From assembly GCA_002633005.1 (NCBI GenBank), contig NMRA01000586.1:46844-82090 (forward strand): DNA of 35,247 bases, in the 5' to 3' direction. The notes beneath the pieces were generated by a model, which searched no databases, was not told the DNA's origin, and saw only the letters and a list, made by a program, of their open reading frames with translations. The position numbers and the translations under genes are program-made. This document shows, one piece after another, positions 28,909 to 35,247 of this stretch. The DNA is from Phoronis australis. Taxonomy: Eukaryota > Phoronida > Phoronidae. Every line of letters starts with the position of its first letter. The stretch's first letter is position 1.

Positions 28909-29097
28909 TTAAAAAACATTCATCTTCGAAGTGCCTTGAACAAATGTCTTATTGCTGAAACAACTGCCATTCACGTTAATACAAGAAGTAACCTTTTCTT
29001 CCCGCAGCCGATTACGGGGTCTTCGGATGGTATGGAAGCTAATTCCTTTGCATTTCGGGTGTGTGGCCGAACAACCGGACACACAGTAGCCGACCAT
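28909..29097 (-). CDS. THAP-type zinc finger, N-terminal part
   Basis: The minus-strand ATG at 29097 (context aatcATGG) opens MVGYCVSGCSATHPKCKGI then SFHTIRRPRNRLREEK. THAP domains start at the N-terminus with a Cys pair spaced by a few residues, then a hydrophobic-Phe-His pair and a basic stretch; all are present here. The second half (Trp, Cys-x2-His) is not in this frame. A donor-like AAAG|gttact after LREEK could end exon 1, with the rest of the finger in a later exon; otherwise this is a truncated copy. THAP proteins bind DNA, and many derive from P-element transposases. Confidence 0.5.
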   Translation of the reverse strand: MVGYCVSGCSATHPKCKGISFHTIRRPRNRLREEKVTSCINVNGSCFSNKTFVQGTSKMNVF

Positions 29098-29497
29098 GAT
29101 TAGCAGACGACGTACTTGCCGGAAATTGCACCAGAAAATTTAGCCAGGTGTCGCCAGTGAATAATGACGTAAGGGCTAATGCGTAAGATCACAGAGTATA
29201 CGGAGTTGGCGGCCCATGTACTATGGTGGAGCAAGATATATATGTATATATACATGAGTAGATTTATAACGCAATATTGCAAGAATGCAGGTTTAACAGG
29301 GCTCATTATGAGAACAATTTTTATAACAAAATGGCCGCGTCGTCTGCCATCTTGGATATGGTCGTGGTGAAAAACAATAAAATTGAGACTTAGAAGTGTT
29401 GCAGGTTGTGTGAATTTCATGTCAATCTGAACAGAAATTCGACATGTAGAGTACGAACTAAGTTGGGCAAAGTAACATAAAGTATAATCCTACTCAC
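29098..29497. other. Region upstream of the THAP start
   Basis: Contains a CRE-like aatgacgtaag at 29162-29172 and an AT repeat (about 29237-29254). No other gene is seen. It may hold the promoter for the THAP frame on the minus strand. Confidence 0.3.
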
Positions 29498-29563
29498 TTG
29501 CAAGATATTTTCAAATCCTCCAGTTCGGCCAAATCTTCCAGTTCGACGAAGTTTCAGAAAATC
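29498..29563 (-). CDS. Phase-0 exon, 22 codons, with internal duplication
   Basis: Bounded on the minus strand by ttttaaaacag and CAA|gtgagtagg. It reads DFLKLRRTGRFGRTGG and then FENILQ. An 18-nt unit (cgaactggargatttg-like) is repeated inside. Its last 39 nt and intron correspond to the 13-codon exon 22182-22220; the 27 extra bases keep the frame. The conserved splice sites in both copies argue for real exons. The parent gene is unknown. Confidence 0.5.
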
Positions 29564-29815
29564 CTGTTTTAAAATAACATAGCAAAGTACGTTAAAATGA
29601 AACACATTAGTGCAAAGTTCACATAATATGAGTCAATGATCATCTGCCTTCCCCTAGTCAAAAAGCAACGCTGCGGGTGGACTAATGGGCATAACGGTGC
29701 CCCAGATGTAAACACGGCTTGAGCGGCCCAGTTAATCGACTTGCAAGTACTCAATCACGCAAAACCTTTTGACTGATTTTTCAAAACGTGGCATCCACGA
29801 CTTACCACGAATAAA
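29564..29815. other. Segment B intron-like sequence with the empty insertion sites
   Basis: Aligns to 22221-22630 of segment A and shows the undisturbed target of the MITE (near 29681) and of the composite element (29816-29821). Confidence 0.55.
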
Positions 29816-30255
29816 GTGAAAGCACTCGGAGGAGCGAAAATTGGTGAATATAATCCTGAACTTAAAACTGGGATCGACGACGAAAGCAAGAACAACAACA
29901 AAAACGACGAAGACTCTCATGACAACATTGACAAGCAAATTACCGCCAATAACGGTAGTGTCGACAACAACACTGAAGATGCCTTTCACAACGACGTCGC
30001 TTTCACCGAAGATGACAATGACGATGACGATCTGCCGACTATGACAGCAACTCTCGGACAACATCTGTCTCTGAGCCAAAAATGCCAAACTCGACCGCGA
30101 CAGTAATGTGTTTCACACTGAAGTAAAATTACTGCAGGGATATACCTTAGCAATCACCCAGTCACCACAACTGACTAAGTTTCAAGCCGGGCGCCAAAAT
30201 TTCACGAGTTCTGTCGCCCAGGTGGCGACCTAGCTTGGAAATTATTAACAATAAC
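29816..30255 (+). pseudogene. Acidic Asn/Asp-rich coding remnant in segment B
   Basis: The frame from 29816 reads KALGGAKIGEYNPELKTG, DDESKNNNKNDED and further Asp/Asn-rich sequence (EDDNDDDDLP) to a stop at 30104-30106. A different frame then gives KLLQGYTLAITQSPQLTKFQ followed by AGRQNFTSSVAQVA and a stop. Segment A has the same two parts closer together. Low-complexity acidic segments are common in nuclear proteins, but no domain is recognised. The frameshift and stop indicate a pseudogene or a missed intron. Confidence 0.45.
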
Positions 30256-31169
30256 TAAACATTTACGAAATAATGTTGACTTTTACAATCGTAATTACTC
30301 GATTGCGTATTTTCCCATTAACACGGTTAATATCTTTTCGACAGATTTGATAATCGTGGGAATACCGCAACCATATTTGAGCGAAGACGGTATTTTCCGT
30401 CTGTGTTTTCGCAATTTCAAAATCAAATTTGTATAAACGCGGCCTTTTCCGGCAGGTACCGTATAATGCAAAGTCTCATTATAAATTGCAAATATCGTGA
30501 GCATTACGAAGAAAAAAGGCCCGCTAAATTGTGTCAAAACTCATGGAACATGAACAGGGCGTCGGTTTGTGCAAACGGAACACGGCACGACAAAAATTAA
30601 ATAATTTCGATGGATAATAGTTCTGATTATTGCTGTTGTCGGAAATGCCTCAACCCAAAGCTGACCAGTTTCAAAGACTTAAAGCTACATAACTAGCAAT
30701 ACAAAGCACAGTAGTTATTTTAAACATCCCACAACTGGTCAAAGACATGTGGTGAATCACTTTCTATGCCCTCATAGGAGGATACAAATGCTGGTATTAA
30801 CAACCAACATGTTTAATTAATTAAACATCGTCACTAAAATTACATAACATTGTATTTAAATAAACTACTAATTATCTACAATATCAAAAAATGTCACTAA
30901 CATTTGCACTTGTCAATATTCATTAGTATGCCAAATTTCAGACATATTAATCAAATGACCCGGAGTTACGGCACAAGTAAAAAATAAAAGAACAGGCAAA
31001 GGAAAATATCAAAAACAATGTTATCGGGTGCTTGAACGAGCCTCCCTTATTTTGTAAAGTGGGTAAAAAGGTCCGCCTCAGAGAAACAAAAACTCCATAA
31101 AGTAGAAAACCAGGAAAAAGTTCACTTTAAAAAGGCAGGAACGCACAATTCGTAGCTCCCATTTTTAGG
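30256..31169. other. No supported gene
   Basis: AT-rich. 30922-30985 resembles 25620-25685. The stretch before 31170 ends in gctcccatttttag, a plausible acceptor. Confidence 0.35.
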
Positions 31170-31470
31170 CTTGGTGCGCGCATGCTTCTATCACAAGCAG
31201 TGTTACAGACACTTAACGGATGTAACAAAAATTGAAAGAGTTATTAAAAAAGAAAAAGTCCAAGCTGATTATGGAAGTAATGTTGAACCCAGTAAAAAAA
31301 TAAGGATATTGTCACTGTTAGTTACATGTACATTTAACAGTGTTCAAAGAAGTATACCTTATATGTCTTGCCACCACAATGAACCATTTGCCACAAATCA
31401 AATTTCATCACAGGAGAACGAACAAAAGAAAAGTTTAAAACCTATCCCAGTTCCAAACATTCATTTGTAA
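31170..31470 (+). pseudogene. Cysteine-rich invertebrate family, YHKQCY region fragment
   Basis: Directly after the acceptor-like cccatttttag the frame reads ACFYHKQCYRHLTDVTKIER. A segment of the form YHxxCYxxFTxxxxIxR is one I recall from the N-terminal region of large uncharacterised proteins found in many copies in cnidarian, mollusc and amphioxus genomes. This is recollection, not a search. The frame continues without clear similarity to a TAA at 31468-31470. The end of the same family is found 0.85 kb downstream. Confidence 0.45.
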
Positions 31471-32321
31471 ATACGCCTACCTATTCTTAATTTGAAAAGA
31501 TGTCATTTATTATAAATAATCTTTCTTTTAGGTCACAGAACAAAAAATTGTTTTGCTTGATAATTTTTTTAGTAATAGTGGTCTCAATCTCAAATGCACT
31601 GGCAGTAGTTTCTTACCTACATGTGAGTGATCAGACCTGCTTTTTATGACCTTCTAAGCCTATTTGGAGACCTTTTTATGTAAAATAATGAGCAGTGTTT
31701 GGAATTTGAGAAATATCAAAATGGAAATATTGCATGTGTTCTGCGATTCATTTATCTTGAAAATTCAAATGTTGCACAGATTTCAGTATCTCACATTTTG
31801 AAGATTCTTGAATTAAGAGTTTTAAGCGAAGGAAATTTTTTACTCTTCCAAGTATGTGCTATTTAAAACAGGAAGTCAAATGAAATTTTAGGTCTACGAT
31901 AAAAAGACGCTTTTCAATTTCAAACGAAAACTATTGCCAACATGACCATTCCTCTCTTTTGAAGGGCTGAACTACTGTTTCAAGTATGATAAAAATGTTT
32001 CTAGGTTTTAAATTGTTTGAAGACAGCGGCACAATGCAATCAATGCTAGTAATGATGCTTATTTCTCTTAATACTTATTTTTGCTGAGCACTTATACAAA
32101 ATGAAATTCAGTTGTTGGCCATACTGTGCGCTAAAGTGAAGAGCATTTTGGTTATCTATTTCAGTTAAATAGGATTACTGTAAACAGGTGTTTAGATGAA
32201 ACGGTATTCAGGTTGTCAAAACTTTGGTTATTTTGGGTAGGGTGTAGGCTTGCAGAGATATTTTTTTAACTTTGTCTTTGCCATTTAAGTTAAGCTCGAA
32301 ATTTGTTTTTTCCTGGTTAGC
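31471..32321. other. AT-rich stretch between two fragments of one family
   Basis: No frame of note. It could be a large intron or what remains after deletion of the family's middle region. Confidence 0.35.
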
Positions 32322-32740
32322 TCATGGAAGACATTGTACCGTTTGTATGCAAGCTGTACGGCGAGTCATCAACAGTTAACAAAGCTCGCTATCACATGTT
32401 CAGGTTGAAATCTGTGAGCTGCCTCCTCATCATGATTGTTTGCTGTTTCATGCTAAAAAAGCAAACTACCAGTGTGCCATGCACAAACAGCCTTGCAAAA
32501 GCATGTCAGTGCACCATCTCCAGTTGGTAATGGGTGGCTTTTGGAGCGGGGTAGTCTGAAGGTCCACTGAATGACTCTGCCTTCAGCCCCAGAAAATGCC
32601 ATGAAAAATGTTCATGGCAAGTGTAAAAGAAGGGGTTTTAGTAAAAAATGTGCTTTTGTTTGAATTCAGGTATACCATGTTCTAAGTTGTGTGACTGTCC
32701 TGACTGTGTGAACACGGTGTCTCAGTCAATAAACAACTTT
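32322..32740 (+). pseudogene. Cysteine-rich invertebrate family, C-terminal region, frameshifted
   Basis: Starts after ctggttag with MEDIVPFVCKLYGESSTVNK followed by ARYHMF. The frame then shifts to LPPHHDCLLFHAKKANYQCA, shifts again to APSPVGNGWLLERGSLKVH, meets TGA where a Trp codon would fit, and continues MTLPSAPENAM, GKCKRRGFSKKCAF and, in another frame, KLCDCPDCVNT. I recall this order (FVCxLYG, LPPTxDxLxxHxxRANYQ, GW, PAPE, then CxC...CxxC) from the C-terminus of the same uncharacterised family as 31170-31470. Function unknown; transposon origin is suspected. At least three disruptions. Confidence 0.6.
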
Positions 32741-32846
32741 TGATGACAATAATGATAATATAAATGATGGTGGAGTGGATGATGAAACATAATAAGTGTA
32801 TGCTATGTTGTTAAAGAATTTTAAATTTTCAATCTATTGACGACAT
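32741..32846. other. AT-rich spacer
   Basis: Short aat/gat repeats near 32745-32770. No gene. Confidence 0.3.
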
Positions 32847-33077
32847 TTAATGGTGACTGTGGGGATTATCATTTAAGCTTGATCCTTCAGCTTTAAAATA
32901 CTCGACAATCTCCGATGAAGTGCTTTCACATGAATCCCTTCCTACATGTATGTATATCTCTTGCTGATTAGAACTGCTGGCGCGTAAGCGGTTCGTTTTA
33001 TTGTGTTCCATTTTATTGTTGGCGATAGTAGGAAGGTTTTTTTTTACCTTACGTTCAAGTTTGCAGATTTTCTCCAC
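32847..33077 (-). CDS. Open frame of 76 codons, unrecognised
   Basis: Begins MEKICKLERKVKKNLPTI, basic, and includes SSNQQEIYIHVGRDSCESTS then EIVEYFKAEG. This second part faintly resembles RRM-like segments in ORF1 proteins of some retroelements, but not enough to assign. The plus-strand frame at 33086 starts just beyond its start, so the two would be divergent. Confidence 0.2.
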   Translation of the reverse strand: MEKICKLERKVKKNLPTIANNKMEHNKTNRLRASSSNQQEIYIHVGRDSCESTSSEIVEYFKAEGSSLNDNPHSHH

Positions 33078-33085
33078 ATAGTGAG

Positions 33086-33490
33086 ATGGAGGAACACAAG
33101 ACTCAGACAGACTGGAGTAAAGCTGTGATCGAAGTGCTTACAGACTGGGTGCATTATTTTCAGTCAAGGTTCCTTTTTCAGAAGACGGAGCTTGTGACTG
33201 GTTTAAACGAGCCCTCATTATATCATATGACGGCGTTCTGTCGTTCAGCCACTTTTCCAGACGTGAGGGGTTTTGACCGTGCGATAACATCTGGCTCCTT
33301 TGTTAACTGCTCAGCACAGTCTTTTGTCCCGTATGACACCAAGCAGGCCAATTGTCTCCTAGGATTCAAATTTTTACTGAAACCTGGCAGAATGGATTGT
33401 CTTAACTTCTGTTGCAATTGGGCGATTTTGGTAATTCAAAAACTAAAGGAATTCAGAAATGCTATTGGCTTATGTTCAAATATGTTATAA
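33086..33490 (+). CDS. Open frame of 134 codons, unrecognised
   Basis: ATG in the context gagATGG, directly after a possible acceptor (ctccacatag). Reads MEEHKTQTDWSKAVIEVLTD and later CLLGFKFLLKPGRMDCLNFC, with several cysteines, to TAA. Length and composition are protein-like, but no motif is recognised. It may be an exon of a longer gene or a remnant of an element. Confidence 0.3.
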   Translation: MEEHKTQTDWSKAVIEVLTDWVHYFQSRFLFQKTELVTGLNEPSLYHMTAFCRSATFPDVRGFDRAITSGSFVNCSAQSFVPYDTKQANCLLGFKFLLKPGRMDCLNFCCNWAILVIQKLKEFRNAIGLCSNML

Positions 33491-34237
33491 CTTAACTTTC
33501 ATTTTTATCCGCACAGCCCAGTCAGGCTATAGATACGATCTGATCGGAGATAAATATCGAACAACAGAGAGCAGGCCCTCCAATCATTAATGCCAGAATG
33601 GTGTTAATCAGTCTTGTGAGATATTGGCTGCAGGGGTGATCCTCCCAACAATTGTTGGGCATGAAATCGAACAAGTTGGGAGCAACGGGGAAACGCCGTA
33701 ATGGTATTATCTGCCGTAATACTCTTCATCACATGATCTATGACAGTTATTATCGCACGTTGATGTCAATTATACAGCCTTTTCACCAAACTTCTTGGTT
33801 CTGCTTCTTTTGTTGAGGTACTACACATACTGCTGCATCCAAGGTGGAAAATATGGGGTCATTGTGTTGGTCGATACTCCATAAACGTGGGGAAGCCGCC
33901 AATGAGTTTGGCACATAAGTTACTGTGGAGACTTCACAGCGGGTCTACGTCAAGCTTGTCAATACATATGGTGTAGAATTTTCTATTAGTCTATGTATTT
34001 TACCGAGAAATTTTAAATCAATTAAAATTATCAACAAGGAAATACAAGCTACTAATCTTGAGCATCAGCAAACAATTTCCAATGTTCAAGCAATCCAATG
34101 ATTTTCAAATGTTTAACTAAGGTAATCTCTTCAATGGTGAGCACTGCTTTCCAAGAGGCCGAGGGCTAGTGCACCTCAAAGTGTACAGATGCTTGAAATT
34201 AGAGCATCATGTGTAATAATGTAAAGAAGAGACAATT
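33491..34237. other. No gene; contains a palindrome-bearing repeat fragment
   Basis: cccaacaattgttggg at 33647-33662 is a perfect 16-bp palindrome, followed by caagttgggagcaac. This resembles small TIR-type elements with ttgggagca motifs, but the ends are not visible. Confidence 0.4.
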
Positions 34238-35183
34238 GTGAACATAGTCTGTTACGTCGTTGGCGTCAGTGTTCAGCGATTGTTGCCGGGACATTTATGT
34301 GTAAATGAACTGTTGTATTGGCCAGGTGCATTCAAATGTTCGACCTGGGTGCGGCAGTTGAGAGCCACTCGTGACGGCGTAGACGTGTCTAGAAGCTGCA
34401 TGCTTAGAGAAAGTGGAACATCTGTGTCGACATTGAAGACTTGTGATATTCAGCGGACAAAGTGTGGACCGCAAGATGATGGCTTCATTGTAGTAGCTTC
34501 CATAGGGGATTTTTGTACTTGACATAAGATTCTGGGGTAATAGAAGCGGGAAGGGGAAAACGTATGTCACCCATAACCAGCATAAGCGTTCAACCACGCT
34601 TGCGTCGGTTCGTATACTACTAAAGTTGCAAGTGTAGTTTTTGGGAACTGCTGTTCAATTTTATGAACCTTAACCAGATATTATTTCCAACGTGTGAGTA
34701 AATTTGTAAATTAAAAGATAGTGGGGTTCATTTGAGATAACTTGCAAATGGGTGTATAGTCGATGAGGGTTCGTTTTTGTATTCAGTGGTAGATGTTGCG
34801 AATTATATGGCTCATTGAATATTTTGGGCGGTTGTTAAATAGCTTCGAAAGGATGACTGAGTGAGTAGTGGTCGGCTAAAGTGATTTGTTTTGCAGTACG
34901 GTGTGTTAGTAGTTACGTAGTCAGTTAGGTTAAGGTTGTTAGGCAGAGGTCGCTGCTTGTGTTAATTACTTGAGAACTAGCAATAGAGAAGTTGACAATT
35001 TCTGTGGTGATTAAGGTTGGGTTAAGTGACTTGTGAATTTTGAAAGAAGAAACAAGCAATACGTTTCTCGTTGATATTTGCGAATTTTAGTCTAGCACAT
35101 TAAAAGCTGAGGCTTTAGTTTCATCGGTGAGTTGAAAATTGGTGTTACGGGTCAGACAGTGGTGAGGTGGTGAGTTTTCAGTC
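34238..35183. other. No supported gene
   Basis: Overlapping frames on both strands at 34238-34597 (94 and 100 codons) show no domain. The region from about 34730 to 35180 is rich in G and T on the plus strand (many gttagg, ggttaag), which could be an untranslated leader. Confidence 0.3.
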
Positions 35184-35211
35184 ATGGATTTCGACAAGTG
35201 GGCAAGTATAG

Positions 35212-35247
<36 letters not shown>
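35184..35247 (+). CDS. Possible gene start cut by window end
   Basis: cagtcATGGATTTCG has a fair Kozak context (purine absent at -3, G at +4). The frame MDFDKWASIGGR runs open into an Arg-Glu repeat encoded by the GA microsatellite and off the end of the window. Too short to judge. Confidence 0.15.
35212..35247. repeat. (GA)n microsatellite
   Basis: Pure GA dinucleotide run from about 35215 to the end of the window, after gaggga. Confidence 0.95.

Overview
This is a window of intron- and repeat-rich nuclear DNA from an animal. The longest open frame is only about 170 codons and is not convincing. There are no ribosome-binding sites or operons. Candidate exons are short and bounded by GT/AG splice sites, and most of the sequence is decayed transposable elements. 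Penelope-like retroelements (PLEs), a THAP domain, CTCF-like motifs, a candidate histone-type stem-loop pair and short-TIR MITEs point to a marine invertebrate, probably a bilaterian such as a mollusc, hemichordate or cephalochordate. I cannot name the species. No complete multi-exon gene can be read.

Layout. 1-453 is one copy of a dispersed repeat whose second copy lies at 10479-10931. 883-1600 is a broken PLE reverse transcriptase (N-terminal part). 1810-2170 holds a foldback repeat and a tRNA-like cloverleaf. 2766-4400 is an array of about 410-430 bp units carrying repeated CTCF-like cores. 4633-5288 is a PLE remnant: a GIY-YIG endonuclease fragment between 103-bp inverted repeats. 5289-11000 is mostly unassigned, with an RFX X-box palindrome and two weak exon candidates. 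11.4-15 kb holds a CRE-bearing candidate promoter, a minisatellite and a weak minus-strand coding remnant. Near 15.2 kb is a plausible gene start (E-box, Kozak ATG, donor site) with a second exon that shifts frame. 17.39-17.83 kb is a GC-rich foldback element. Two copies of one MITE family lie at 19.27 and 22.35 kb, and a decayed non-LTR retrotransposon start lies near 20.5 kb.

From 21.4 to 31 kb there are small phase-0 minus-strand exons and two paralogous segments (A about 22.18-24.69 kb, B about 29.49-30.26 kb). Segment A carries two insertions that B lacks: a MITE and a 1,866-bp composite element. Between A and B lie a minus-strand PLE remnant, a tandem pair of histone-type stem-loops without a histone gene, and a THAP-domain start. 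31.17-32.74 kb holds two pieces of a cysteine-rich protein family that I recall from uncharacterised invertebrate proteins, both decayed. The window ends in a GA microsatellite.

How parts work together: there is no pathway to describe. The main story is element decay, insertion into duplicated segments, and element-borne regulatory motifs.
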